Source of the DNA: Amoebidium appalachense
Lineage: Eukaryota > Ichthyosporea
Assembly (NCBI GenBank): GCA_963693365.1
Contig: CAVNZM010000005.1
Span: 7,254,001-7,318,000 of the forward strand
Reading direction: 5' to 3'
Length of the DNA stretch: 64,000 nt
In this document: positions 1 to 14,451 of the stretch, in pieces
Layout of the letters: each line of letters starts with the position of its first letter
Numbering within the stretch: position 1 is the stretch's first letter
Notes under the pieces: model-generated
Databases searched by the model: none
Told to the model about the DNA's origin: nothing
Seen by the model: the letters and a program-made list of their open reading frames with translations, nothing else
Made by a program: the position numbers and the translations under genes

Positions 1-141
1 ACGTAGGCCATTATGTAAGCAACCAAACTTCAGTACAGAATTCACGATTTATAGATACGTCAGAACTTTTTCTTTAGTTAACTGAAATCTACAATGTTGT
101 TCCACATTATTCCATTTGCATTTAACGATTTTTTGCGGGTG

Positions 142-149
142 TATATAAA
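142..149 (+). promoter_or_regulatory. TATA box and leader of the UBAP2-like gene
   Basis: TATATAAA lies about 490 bases upstream of the first coding ATG, in otherwise non-coding DNA, and would place transcription start near 170-180. A leader intron fits between the GTGAGC donor at 424 and the acceptor ending at 613 (CTTACAG), leaving a short leader before ATG 631. The TATA motif is seen directly; the start site and leader intron are inferred. Confidence 0.5.
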
Positions 150-630
150 TGCCACAGCCGAGTCAGACTTGCGGCGCGCGCGCCGTGCTGCCTCAAGCTT
201 GTCCCTTGATTAGTTTCCAATCAGGCATTATTCATGCCGGTCTGTGTGCGCCACATGCGTATGGCTGCTGTCACCCACATCATACACCAAACCATGAACA
301 AGGTGCTTTGTTTTTTCGCTCGACAACTTGAACTCGTTTTACATTTTAGCCTTCTTCCGTCTGCTTTGTCGCTATTGTCAAGGCAGAGGCCCATGTTTGT
401 GTTTGTGACTGGGTGCAGCGGAGGTGAGCATTCTCCCGGCTCTCTCGCCTTTTCACGAATTCTGATTAGGGTTTTGATTACATTTTTTTATCCTGAACAT
501 ATAGCCCTTCGAGTTGTGGGTGTTCCCTTGGCATCAAAGCTTGTGACTGCCTATGTGCCGGCAAACCTTTTCTCTTGATGTTGCACCAACCTAACACCTG
601 GCCTGTCTTACAGGGCAGTAATTGGACAGC

Positions 631-3392
631 ATGGCTCGAAGTGCGGCCAAACAAGGGGCAGAGCCCGCCAAGCCCACGGCTAAGGTAGGCAAGGACATTG
701 AGGGAAAGTGTAGTAGATATTGGAGTAGGCGCGGGTTTGGTGGTTTGATAAGGATAGTTGTTCAAAGTAGCGAGAGCATGGGAGAACATGGCACGTTGAA
801 GAGGAGAGGGAGGGGGGGGGAGGGAAGAGGGAGGGGTGTCAATAGGATTGGGTTCTGTTTTGTTTGAGTTGGGATGCAGGCAAGGTTGTTACGGAAGAAC
901 TGGGATCGGGCTGTTGCTGGGTGGGAACTTCGTCAGTTGATGGCTTCTGTAGGGAGGGGGTGGGGGGGGTGGAAGGGGGGGAGGGGGCGAATACTTGGGT
1001 GGATGGTGGTGGTGGTGGTGGTGGTGGTGGAGAGGGAGGCAGGGGGGGGGGGGGGGGGGGGGAAGGAGGGCATAGTGGGTTTGGTTTGAGAAGAAGGATG
1101 GACTGTAGATGGGAACGGTAGGGAAAGGGGAAGAGGAGGAGAGAAAGCAGGAGGGAGTTTTGGGGTTTGTGGGACGGATAGGAACTTGGAATGGCGTGCT
1201 TGTGTTCGGCAGGATGCACGTGTGCTCCCTGCTTTGCCTTGTGTGTGCATAACAACATGCTGAATTTGGAGGTTGGTTTCCCACGAGCAGACCGTGGCAT
1301 AGGTTTCTGCTTCTTTTACTTTCTGCTTCGATCAGCTAGGTGTCATAATTTGGAAATGGATGGATGACTGTTCAAGTTCAAATAAATCATAGTTAGTTCG
1401 GCACACCATCGCTTTTGCTTACCCGCCCTCTGCACCACAGGCAGAGATTAAGCCGACAGAGCAGCAGGTCATGTTGACAAAGATTCTCGGCACGGGGCTG
1501 ACTGAAGATGAAGTGAAAGGTGTGTATTGATGGTGAAAGTGGGCCAGCAGGGGCTGGTGTGCTTCACAAGAGAGTATATTTGAAGTAGGGATCGTGGATA
1601 GTGAGATAGTGGTTTGTTCTCCTTCTGGGAGGGGCTGGGCCACAAGAAGGTTGGGGGAGGGGGAGGGGGGAACAAGGGAGACACAAGAAAGTGGGTGTGA
1701 TGTGGGGATGTACGGGGATTGGAAGCTCTCGTCATAGAGCACATGTGTGAAATAAGGTAGGCGTGCTGTGAGGTGCACGCAAATGTGCATGTATGAGCGT
1801 GTGTGTGTTTGCGTGGGTGTGTATGCCTCACCTGGTTGTTCCCTAGTGCTCATGTTCTTGCTTTGCCTTGTGATGATTGATTGGTGCCGAATTTCTTGCT
1901 TTGCGTCTTCTGATGCTTACTTGTTGTTGCGCACCTTGCTTGGCCTCATCCATGGCTAGTTTGATGTCAAATTTTCCTCTTACCTCTATTCGAGATCCTT
2001 GCTTGGCCCCTTGTGATGCGTGGGTGCTGCATTTCTCTCTTGGCCTCACCATGTGTGTGCTTGCCGCTTAGTTTGCTCACCCTCAACTCGAGATTCTGGC
2101 TTGCTCCCATCAGATTTTTGATTGGTGCTGTGTTTCATGCTTGTCCTCATGCTGGGCACATGTGCAGGGCTGGTGAGGCAGGTAAAGGACGTGACGGGTT
2201 GCAAGCTGGGGGATGAGGCCATCTTGGATATTCTGCATAACAACGGCTACGACGTGAACACGGCCGCAAACTTCATATTCGGTATGCATTTTTCGGATTT
2301 TTCATTCCAGGGGGTTTTTTTTGGGGGGGGAGGGGGGGGGGGGGAGGAGACAGAAGTTCGAACCATTGTATGTGTTAGATATGTGTTGAAGTAACTCTGC
2401 TTGGGCAGGGGGAAGGGGCGGGGCGGGGGGGGGGGGGGGGGGGGGGGGGGAAGGAGTAGGTGGAAGGGGGCATGGGCGGGGAGGGGAACACACACGGGCT
2501 TTTTGGTGTGTGCACTACAGTAGTTGTGTTCGAGGTTTAGGTGAGGGAGAATGAGAGGTCAGTGGCTGCGGAGGGAAGGAGGGAAGGGAGGAATTGAAAT
2601 CTAGGAAGAGCTTTTGGATAATGTTGGAAATATGTGTAGTGCAGACACATACTCTATCTGACGTTTCTGATTGTCTGGTGCTCTGCAGAGTCCAAGGACA
2701 GCAACCCTTCTGAGGAATGGACCGAGACCAAGCGCAAGGGCAAGAAGAAGGAGGAGGAGACTAGGCCACCGGCACCGAGGGGTCTCCCCCGTGCTGCATC
2801 CACAGATGCCAGAAAGGGCAAAGGTGGGTGCTTGTGGTTGGCGGGTGTGGTTGAAGGGTAGGCGGTGGGGGGTGGGACGGGGGCGAGGGGGGCAGGGGGA
2901 GGGGGGGGGGGGGGGGGGGGGGCAGGGGAGTTAGGGACGGGTAGAAGAGCAGACAAACCATGGTGCTGGATGATATACAGGAGGACGTAAGAGAGTTAAG
3001 GGAAGGATGAGGGAAGAGGGAGGAGAGAGTGTGTGTGGATGGGTAGGAGGGGGTGGTTAGGGGGGAAGGGGGGGGGGGGGGGGGAGGAGATTATCTTGTG
3101 TGATATCGACTGGCTCAAGAAATACCCTTATTGGTGCGTTAGACCTGGTTTGGTGTGAAAGGCAGGCAGTGGCGTCTGGAGTGGGGGTTTGGGGGGGGGG
3201 GAGGAGGAGGGGAGGAACGAAGGGATGGGGGGGATTGGGGGAGGGGGGGGGAAACCAGAGGTGATGGGGAGGAACTAACGGACAACGGAAGGGGTATTGG
3301 CAAAACGCTAGTGAGTACATAAAGAGGTAAATCGGGAAGTGTGTGTGTGTGTGTGGGTGGGGGGGGGGGGGGGGGGGGGGGAGACGGGTGTG

Positions 3393-3423
<31 letters not shown>

Positions 3424-3437
3424 CTGTCTGGGGTGGT

Positions 3438-3471
<34 letters not shown>

Positions 3472-3625
3472 AGGAGGAAGGGGGGGAGGAGTTAGCAGGG
3501 TTGTAAGACTTTTTCTGAGCTGACAAAAGATTTCTTTTTTAGAAGGGAGAGGCGAGAGGAACGAAGGCAGGTCTCACGGAGGAGACCACGGTGGCAAACG
3601 GGCCGATCACACCAAGGTATACTAC

Positions 3626-3683
<58 letters not shown>

Positions 3684-4854
3684 ACCACCACCACCACCTT
3701 GCCCCGTCCCAATCCGTTTTGCTAAGCTCCTGTCACTGTCTCCCTTGCTTGTGTTTTGTGCGATGCTCGACACTTTCTTATATATGCATGGCCGCAAGCA
3801 CAGTCGCGCAAACGAACGTGCACGTAGCATAGATAAACAATTCACGCACCGAGCATAAATATGTGCACCCACACACAAGCTAAAATGCACATCGGCACAT
3901 TTAGAAGCATGGTGCATGTGCCCTTGGCTGCACATGCACACCATCGGGCACATGCATCCACACGCATCTTGCATGTGCACATCCGTACAATCACAACTAT
4001 ACCTGCATTGACACGGCTTGCTGAGTGGCTCACAGGCACGAACAATTCATTGCATACCACATGTGTGTTCCACACACGCTGATGAGTGTTTTCACAGACT
4101 CACACACACACACAGGGCACTACACACACACACAGGACACTAGAAAACAATGCTCCTTGGTATGACGTGGGGAGACGGGGATGGTCAGGCAATTGTGTTA
4201 TCATTGGTTCTGTGTGCAAGTGTGCAGTGTGCATGTCTGTGCGTGTGCACGTGTGTTTGTGTCGTGCATGATGTGCTTACGGATGTGGTGTGTGTGCCTG
4301 CATGCGTCCGCGAATGCAAGGCTATGTGCATCTGCTACCGTACCTGTGACCTTACACACTATTTGCATCCACCCTTCTAGCAACCAAATCCTTGCGGTGC
4401 TCCGTACCTCTGCCTTGAACCGGTATATCCCAGCACAACCATGTGTCACACCTATTATACCCTTAGCTATCACCCAGTCCACCTCATCCATCCGCTCGCT
4501 CCCAGGCATCTTACCCATCCGCCCATTTCTCCCCCCATACAGGCCGACATATCCACAGGTGCAAACGGTATCCACGCCGACGCCGCCCACCACGATTCCC
4601 CCGTCGATACCCCCTCACCTGCCTCCAACACTGAAACAGTAGTCGAGCAAGCACCTGCTACCGGCTGGGAGGAGTCACCTGCCGACGCTTCACAGGTCAG
4701 CCCACGTGTGTCAAACGCAAACGGGAGAGCCCCGGCAACCACGGGACCAGGGAGAGGTGGACGTGGGGGCGGTTGGGCCCCGACCAGCCGCAGCGTCGTG
4801 GTTCGTGCACGTGCAACAGTCGGGGTACGTGTACATGCGCCGGCTGGTGTTCTC

Positions 4855-4922
<68 letters not shown>

Positions 4923-5540
4923 CTTTTCTCTGTTTGCTATGAATTTGTACACCCCTGGCGGTCCCTTCCCCCCCCCCCCCCCCCCTCCTTCCCACAAAGG
5001 GATAGGCTCTATTTATAATGCATGTTTGGTTTGCACCCTGCATTGTGTTGTCCGTTATGAATGTGTCCTTCGTATTCTATGACACATCATAACCTTCCCC
5101 CCTTTCCCCGCTTCCGCGCCCCCTCTCAACGCACACACACACACACACACACAAACAGTTAGCATAAACGGTGTGGTGAAGTGCAAAGCAACATGTGTTG
5201 TGCACCTGTGAATCACTTCGCCACAAGCGATGAATGACCTTTTCCCCTTTCGTGTATGCCATGCATTGATTTGTGAGGCCAATACAGTAGTGTGCCGTTT
5301 GCTGTGCACAAGTCAGCCACCCCTAACACAGGTTTCCTTTACAGCAGGGACGTGCTGACAGGGGAGACCGCGATCGTGAGCGCCCGCCACAGGCAAACGG
5401 GGGTGCAGGCGCAGGGCAGAGGGGGAGGGAGGGGGAGGAGGGACGGGAGGGAGAAGACAGAGAGGCAGGAAGAGAAGGTGGTCGAGCAGAAGCCTGCCCC
5501 ACCCCCTGCACCCACGTGGGCAAACCTGCTCTTCAAGTAT

Positions 5541-5574
<34 letters not shown>

Positions 5575-5725
5575 CCCCCTTCCCGGCAAAAGAAAAAAAA
5601 AACACCTATCCACCCACCCACCCACCCCGCCCCATCCCCCGCGGCTCTACTTCCATGTGGTTGTGCTTTGCAAAGCCTGCCTTGTGTTGTCCGTCGTGGA
5701 TTTGGACTTCGTATACCCCATGCCA

Positions 5726-5760
<35 letters not shown>

Positions 5761-7527
5761 TTCTTCCCCCTGTCTTCTTTTTTTTGAGTTACTCCGTTGG
5801 CTTCCTGTGACGACATGAGGTTTGGGTGGGTGGAGAGGTGTTGCAGGTCAAGTTGTGTGTGGTGGGGGGCGGGGGGGGGGGGGGGGGAGGGGGGGGGGGA
5901 GGATCGGGGGGGGGGGGGGGGGGAGGAGTGTGTGTGTGTGTGTGTGTGTGTTTGAGAGGGGGGAAAGGGGGGGGGGGAGGTGAGAGGGGAGTAGGGTTGG
6001 TGAGGGTGGGAAGGTGGTTTTTTTTTTGGGGGGGGGGGGGGAGGGGGAGGGGCAGTAGCGTGTGCAGGTGGGTTGGTGTGGCTGTGTGGTCGAGTGGGTT
6101 CATCCATGGGTACATGGATGTGTGTGTGTGGGTGGGTGGTGGCGGTGGTGGTGTGTGTGTGCATGTGCGTGTGTGGGGGGAGGGGGCGAGGGGGGGTGGG
6201 GGGGTGGGGGGGGGGGGGTAATATGATGTGGCAACGGCCAGTGCTTTGTTTCTTCCATGGCTCTGCATCCTATACGCTCTCCTGACCCTTTGCTTTCTCC
6301 ATCCATCCCTCCTTTCCTCCCCCGATTTTTTTTTTATTGTAGGAAGGAGGAGCCACCCAAGGAACCCCCAAAGCCCAAAACCGCACCAGCAGCAAAACAA
6401 CAGGCAAACGCCAAGAAGCACGAACAGGCAGAGGTCGCCCCAGCCCAGGCACACCACCAGCCCGCATCAGCAGAGCAGCAGCAACACGTAGACGAACAAC
6501 ACGTCGAACACGTCGGTGAAACGCACGCGCATGCAAACACAGAAAGCCACAACGAGGCACCACACGTCGACACCCATGCGGTGGAAACGGTAGCGGAGAG
6601 CAGCACCGGCCACGAGTCACAGCACGTCGCAGAGGAAACCGCACACGAAATTGCGCAAGGGTTGGAGGAGGAGGAACACGCAACGAGCGAGGTTTTGGCA
6701 CACACACATGCACAGGCACAGGCACATGCACATGCACCCCCTGCAGAGGTGGTTGCACCTGCACCTGCCCCACAGCCGAAACCGGCATCACCGGCACTGG
6801 CTCAGCCTCGGGTTGAGAAGGTGAGGGATGTTAAGGGAGTGTGTGCAGGGTATGTGCGGATGTTGCCGGAGGAGGGGTAGGGGGGGGAGAGGAGATAGAA
6901 GGGGAGAGGGGAGTGGTATTTCCTGGGAGTGGTATCTTCTGTTCTTTTTAGGAAGTGAGTGTGCTGGTGACGGTGGCTGTATGTTGTCCTTTTGGGGGGG
7001 AAGGAGAGGGGGAGGAGGGGGAGAGAGAGAGAGAGAGAGAGGGAGGAGGAGGGGGAAGGGGTACGGGATGTCTTTACAAGTGGTGTATGTGTGTGGTGTG
7101 TTCTTGTGTATATGGTGTCGTACGTTTGCGTTGCGTGCGCGCACTAATCAAAGGATATTATGTGGCATACTTCGCTCAAACACAAGCGCGCGCGCACACA
7201 CACACACACACAGACACACACACACACAGGCAGAGGCACAGGCACAGGCACAGGCACAAGCACACAAATGCACGCGCATACACGAGCACTGAGGAAAGCC
7301 ACAGCCATAGCACACGCGCACAATCAATTCACATAAGCCTGTCATAGTTTTCTATGCACCCACACCCACAGGCACACGTACAGGCACAAGAACACAGAAA
7401 AACCCCAACGATATCCCTCGTACACGATCACCTTACCGAAGCCCGTGTCAATAGTTCTATGCCCATAATAAGGGCATAGCCATGATCACACCCACACCAC
7501 CCGACCTTCAACATCAATCACGAGCAC

Positions 7528-7595
<68 letters not shown>

Positions 7596-7933
7596 AGAGA
7601 GAGACGTGCACGCACAGGCACACCCACATACACACGTCACAACGTCACATACCGGCGCACACATGCACACGTATCAATCACGTGTTTCCACCACATTCAT
7701 GTCTAACCATCAAATGACTTCAGCAGGAGAAGGTTATCGAGCGGCCCACCACCCGGTCCCCAGCCCCCCAGGTGGTTAGGCGCCAGCCCGTGGCCCCATC
7801 CGCACCAGTGGTGCTGCCACGTGCACTGGTAGGTGAACTTGGTGAATGGCATAAAACTTTAAAGTTTTTGACTTTTTTTTAAAAAAATATTTCGTGTGTT
7901 AAGGGGGGAGGGGGGCGTGAGGGTGTGTGTGTG

Positions 7934-7983
<50 letters not shown>

Positions 7984-8150
7984 AGACAATGTTTTGTAGT
8001 TTGTGGTTGCATGGAAGGGTTTGGGGGCTGTAGTTTGGGGTAGAAGGGAAGTGGTGTGGGAGGTTAGGAGCGGTCGAGGGTTTGGGTGTGTGGGTGTGTG
8101 TGTCTTGTGTGTGTGTTTGTGTGTGTTTTTTTTTCCATTTGTGTGTGTGT

Positions 8151-8182
<32 letters not shown>

Positions 8183-10935
8183 GTTTGTGTGTGTGGGGGG
8201 GGGGGGGGGGGGGGGGGGGGGGCGTATTGTGTCCTTGCATGACATGGAGGAGGTTAGTGGTGTGTGGGTGGAGGGAGTATGTGGGGGTGGCATTGGTGGG
8301 GGGTGCTAGAGAAATGGAAGGAGGGGGAGGGGGGAGGAGGGGACCATCTTCTTGTGGCCAAGAGCCCATACAGAAGGAATGGGGTGCCCGCACTGGGAAG
8401 CTGGGGTTTTTTTGCATGTGTGTGTCTGAAGGTGTGTGTATATGTGAGCTTTGACTTGCGTGCGCACAGGCGTGTACGTGGGCGGGGGCCGGGGGGAGGT
8501 GGGGGAAGGTGGGGAGGGGGGGGGGGGGGGGGGGGGGGGGGCATCGGTACTTTGTTCTGACAAATTACGACAGGAAATCGACAGCAGCTTCACGCTTGGC
8601 CTTACCTTTGGCATGCCCTCACCGAGTGAGCAGGCACCTCCCAGGTAAATATTCTTATGCTATATGAATAAAAAAAGCACGCAGGTTGACCGTACGTAGA
8701 TAGGCACATTGTACACAGCACGAGGGTTTCAGGTGTCTTGGTTTGATGAGTGCATGTGTGGTTGGCTGTGTGTCTTTATGCCTGCCTGCTTGGTAAACAC
8801 TTGTGCATCGCTAATGTGTGATTGTCTTCCTGTGTGCATAGCATGTGCCGCTGTTTGATTGAGTGTGCATGTTCTTGGGTGCTTGGGCCGTGCGTGCATG
8901 GTTTTCCTGTGTGCTTTTGCTTACATTATAGAAAGGGCGTGCTCCGCAAGGGCATGTGTGCATGTGTGTGTGGGTGTGTGTGTGCCCCGGTGTTCGTGTC
9001 TGCACGATGCATCCTTACGTTGGCTGTTACCCTCCTTTGAGCTTCATGGAAAGCAACCCCCCCCCCCCCCCCTCCCCCCCTCTCCAGGAGGTTTTCGTTG
9101 GGCTGTGTGTGTTTTGCATACTGATGCGTGGTCATGCTTCCTGTGTGTCTGCTTCGTGTATGTTGCTGTATCTCGTTAATATTGCATGCTGCGCAGTTCC
9201 TCCTGTCCCTCCAGGACGAGATGTGTGTTTTTGTGTGGGTGTGGGTGTGTGTGTGTGGGGGGGGGGGGGGGGGGGGGGGGGGGGATGGGCGGCCAGGGGG
9301 GGGGGGGGGGGATGCTACTCATGCACGTGTTTGTCCCTCCTGACGAATGTGGTGTGTTTGTGTGTGTGTGTGTGCACGCGGGTGGTGTGGGAGGGGCGCA
9401 GAGGGGGGGGGGGGGGGGGGGGGATAGAAGGAATGCTCCTCAATTATGTGTTCGAACGTGTTTTTGTTTCCGCACATCCTCTGTGCGCTCTTCACCTTCC
9501 CTGCACTTTAGTCTCCAATTCCGTGATTTTCACCTTACCATACCCTTTTCCACCCACCCGCACAGCCCCAAGGTGAAACCCATGGGTAGCCCGCTCATTG
9601 CTCCGGCCGAGCTCTCAGCCCCCAGCCAATCCGTCGAAACCATCCCCACCTCCCTACCACACACCCCCTCCCAGCCGTCTCTCGCGCCGGGCGCGCCCCC
9701 ATCCCAACCCCAACAACCCCCTGCCCAGGTGCCCACCGCTAGCACCACGGCCACCCCTCTTCTCCCCACGCCACCCAAAATGCCCGAGAGCGCAGAGCCG
9801 GCGGCACCCTCCCCAATGCAGATTCCCTCCTCGTCTGTCCCCCAGCAGGCACCATACATGTCTATGGGCCACATGCAACAGCAACAGGTACAAGGTGCAC
9901 AGAGCATGTCCCCCCCGGGTGTCCAGCGCACCACCATTCACCAACAACAACACCAACAACAGCAGCAACAGCAACACACCCCGGGTGTGTTCCAACCGCA
10001 GTCCAGCCACGGGCACCTCCCCACCGAGCCCAAGCAGTTTATCCCTGGGCTTATGGCCCAGTCTGCGCCCCAACCATCAAACACCACCCAGGGAACCAAC
10101 ACCCTGCCCCAACAACAGACACCACAGCAGCCCACCCCCCAAATACAGCAACAGCAACCCCAGACCTCAGCATTCCCCCAGCCCGGTTCATTCCAACAGC
10201 AACCGGCACCCGGAACCGGAGCCGGTGTGCAGGCGCAGCAGCAGGCTGGAGCTGTGTCAGCGAATCAGAATGCACCGCAGGCACCGCCGGGTATTTCGGG
10301 CCAGGCTGGCCCGGCCCAACCCGCCACGGTGGGCATGGCTGGCCCGTCGGCAATGGCTGCAAGGCACAGGCAGTACCCCCAGGTGCGTTGCAAGGGTGAT
10401 TTGGGTTGGCCTGGCCTGATTTATGCAGAATGATGGGCAGAGGCGCACACACCCGTGTGGCGGGCTGGTTTTTTTGGGTTTGATATGTGTGGTTGGCTGT
10501 GTGTGTTCCGCGAGGAGTGCCTATAGGGGACGAGGAACCGAGGGTGAGGCGGTATGTTTGTAGTAGTGGCCAGAAGGTGTGTGAGTGGAGAAGTGGGGCA
10601 GACGGGGGTGCAGAAGGCAGATGGTGTGGTCATCGAGGTGGAGCCGGCAGAGGGGCGGAGGGGGGGGGGGGAGAATGGGAGGGCATGGGCCCCCCGGGGG
10701 GGTGGGGGGAGGGATTCATGGGCAGGGGAGAAAGGCAGCACGAGCCTAGGGAAGCAATTCGTGTAGAATTTCTACGTGCACATTTTTTTTTTCTCACACA
10801 TTAATCCTCCCACCAGGCACCCTACCACGGCATGCCGCATATGCCCCCACAGCCTGTTGGGCCCCAGCAGTACCCCCAGGTAAAATGATCTGTCCATTCG
10901 TGTCGCTGTTAAGAATGTTCAATGTGAAATGTTAC

Positions 10936-10969
<34 letters not shown>

Positions 10970-11149
10970 GTCTCCACGGGGCTGATATATGGGGGCACAC
11001 ACATACAGGTGTGTATGCTTGTGGGCACAGGGTTTGGCTGTGAGCATGTGGCTAGCAGCCAGCACACATGCAGTGGCAGGCACGGGCACACCTTTTTCTG
11101 CATGTTTTGGCATGTACATGCACGCTGTTCACGAGCAGACCAGTCCCTC

Positions 11150-11182
<33 letters not shown>

Positions 11183-11266
11183 ACGATTTGTCTAATATCT
11201 GACGATTCTGCAGCATCCCTAAGACCCCCCTCCCCCTCCCCTCTCCCCCTCTCCCCCCCCCCCCCC

Positions 11267-11347
<81 letters not shown>

Positions 11348-12463
11348 TTTTTTTTTTTTTTTTGGCGCCTGTTGTTTTGCTTGTCATTTGTTGTTCTGGT
11401 TGATTACCTGTAATCTTCGCTTATTTATGTGTGTGTGTGTGTATGTGTGTGTATGTTGTGCGGGGTTGCACATACCGGTGTCTACTTTTCTTCTTACTGT
11501 TTTTCTCTCCACACACTTCATCTGTCCACTTCTGCATACCCCCTTTCATAGCTATAGACACACTTCACACATTGCGTTACGCGCACGCATGCACACACCG
11601 CTCTGTTGGCGACAGCTCCCCTGGAACCCATGCGGCATGTTACCCGCCGGCGTAACATAACTCGGACTATCGGTTTGGCTTTTTTCAAGCCCAAAGCAAT
11701 GGGTGATACCATATTTCCGGCTGACATCGGGGGGCATAGCTTTCCGTTCGAAGACGATAAAGTTCCGCCCTAGTAAGCGTGTTACTACCCTGCGGCGTGG
11801 GTCAAATCTCATATTTTCCCCTCTGATTGCGAATTCTGCGGCCTTCGGGACTTAATTCTTTTCAGCTGGTGTAGTATGTTAGCCAGGGAAGTATCGACTT
11901 AGGTATCGACGGGGGAGCTTCCTAGAAGCCCCGTCTCCTGAGTTCCTATCTACTATATTTTTCTTGCTTCTGCTTACTGCTGCAACTTTAACCCCCGGCC
12001 TTTCCCACTGCCCTTGCCTGCATAAGCAACCCTGCTCGTCTCTGATCAAGACGGGTGACCTACTCATGTTCAAGTGAAACAGTATCTGAGTTGGGTTTCG
12101 TTAACGAGGGAAATAGGTCGAAACTCGGGTACTGTGGATGACGTGGGCCCCCCCTGAGGATGGGCTCTGCTTATTATGCATACTCTTTATGTATGGCTTG
12201 CATTCTGCATCGTGTTATCCGTTTGTTCTTGTGTACTTTGTACTTTTTGACGCATTCAAACCCCCCCCCCCCCCCCCCCCCCCCCCCCTTCTCCGTCTAC
12301 ATGTTGTTTATTCCACCACTCCTTCTCATTGGCTGCAAATCACAGGGCCCCATGGGCTGGTCCGAGGATCCAATGGCTGCAGCCTACTACCCGCCTCAGA
12401 TGCCCGGCTACGGTGCCCCCGGCTGGGACTATGGCTACGACCAACGGAGCATGGTATGGAATA

Positions 12464-12494
<31 letters not shown>

Positions 12495-13236
12495 AACTCC
12501 CTCTCCATCTACCTTGCCCTGCATCACCTTCCCCCCCCACCCCTCCCCTCCCCCCCCCCCCCCCCCCTCCTCCCTCCCCCCTCCCCGCCGCCACCACCGG
12601 CGCACACATGCCATTTTACTGTTCGCCTCTCCCCAGCTTCATTTTCAAAATGTCCGTGGCATTTTGTCGGCTGGCTTTTGCAGTGTCCCTTTTCACCTCA
12701 CTTCTGGATCGTTTTTCTTGCTACACTTGTTTTTGGGACAAGGTTAGCGAAATGGGGTAGGGTGGGATTTTGTATGTATGGTTTTGTGTGTTTGTGTGTG
12801 TGATGGTTGTTGTTGTGGTGGTGGTGGTGGTTGTGTGTGCGGTTGTGTGGGGAGGGGGGAGGGGGAGGGGGTTGGTGGGGTGGACACTCGTGGATATGTA
12901 TTTTCCTCGCGTCAATGTACAGTTCGAATCATCCATTCCGTATTAGGCTTTTCCTTTTGCTTGCATGTCAGAAATAAGAAGTTTTTAGAAACCTTACGTT
13001 CATAATTTGGAAAATGATAGCGTTGACTTATGGTTTCGGGCAGTACTATGACCCGGCAGCCTACGGTCGGGCGCCTGCCGGTGGGCGTGAGCACCACCCA
13101 CGAGGGGAGAAGTTCCGCAACAGCCAGGGGGGTCAGCAACACAGCACGAGACAGCTAGCCAGCACCAGTTGCCAGCTGCAAATGCTTCACAGGTGTGTGT
13201 GGGTGGGTGGTGGTGGTGGTGGTGGTGTGTGTGTGT

Positions 13237-13269
<33 letters not shown>

Positions 13270-14256
13270 TGTTTTTTTTTGTTTTCTTTTTTTTTTGGGG
13301 GGGGGGGGGGGATGGAAAGGGATGGATTTGGGGGGGGGGGGGGGAGGGGAGGGAGGGAGGGGAGAAAGAGGGGGATGGCCGAAAGATAGACAGAAGGGGG
13401 GTGAAAAAGAGGGAGAGGAAGAGAGAGAGTGTGTGTGTGAGTGTGTGGAAGAGAGAGAGGTGGGGCGGGGGGGGGAGAGAGAGAGGGGGGGGGGGGGGGG
13501 GGGGGGGGCAAGAGAGAGAGAGCAAAACTGGAATGTGGCTGACGTTAGTCTGTGCAGCAGGCAGGGCAGGGGGCCATGGGGGCGGCACCTGGGCAGGGGG
13601 GCTACGGCATGGCCTACTACGGCAGTCAGTACTATGCACCCCCCGGGTACATGGCCTACCAGCAGCCCTACCAGGTGGGTGTGTGGGTGTCCGTGCGGGT
13701 GGGTGTGCGCGTGTGTAATCGTATGGATGTGTGTGTGTGTATGTTTTGTTTTTTTTTTCCTTTGTTTTTTTTGGAGGGGAGGGGGGGGGAGCATGTGTGT
13801 TTGTTGAAGGGCTATGGGGCGACGGAGGGTTGGGCAGCATGTATGGTTTTATGTGAAGAGGGGAGGGTGTGTGTGTGTGCGTGTGCGTGGGTCCCCCCCT
13901 CCCCCCAAAACACACACACACACACACACACACTTCTCCGGGGTATCACTCAATCTTGCTAGACAACGAACCCATGAGCCATGGCATAGAAACAAAAAAT
14001 ATGACGCACAGATTCATAGGCACACAGAAAGAGCACCTGCATGCACAGACTAACCTGAGGATCACCACCACTACAGCCCATGGGTGGCTACCAGGGTGGA
14101 TATGCCGGGCACGAGGATGCCAGCCAGGGCTACAAGGCCTACCCGTACACCCAGCACACGCAGGTGTGTGTGCTCTTCCTTTCTCCCTGCCGTTGCTTGT
14201 GTGCCCCCTCCCGCCTCCCATGTTTGTGTGTTTGTGGCTTCTCATGTATCCACCAC

Positions 14257-14292
<36 letters not shown>

Positions 14293-14417
14293 CACACTCA
14301 CACTCACACTCACACTCACACTCACTCACATTCACACAACCGCTGTGTGCTTGTGTTATCTCATGAATTTATACATTCTTCTGGTGCGCCCTTTTGTCTC
14401 TTGTTGCGTGTGTTACA

Positions 14418-14451
<34 letters not shown>

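Noticed and set aside
6700-7300. Additional coding exon in the GGCACA-type repeat near 7231-7262
   Set aside because: It reads as Ala/Gln/His repeats only because of imperfect CA-type repeats. Phases are already satisfied by joining 6820 to 7727.
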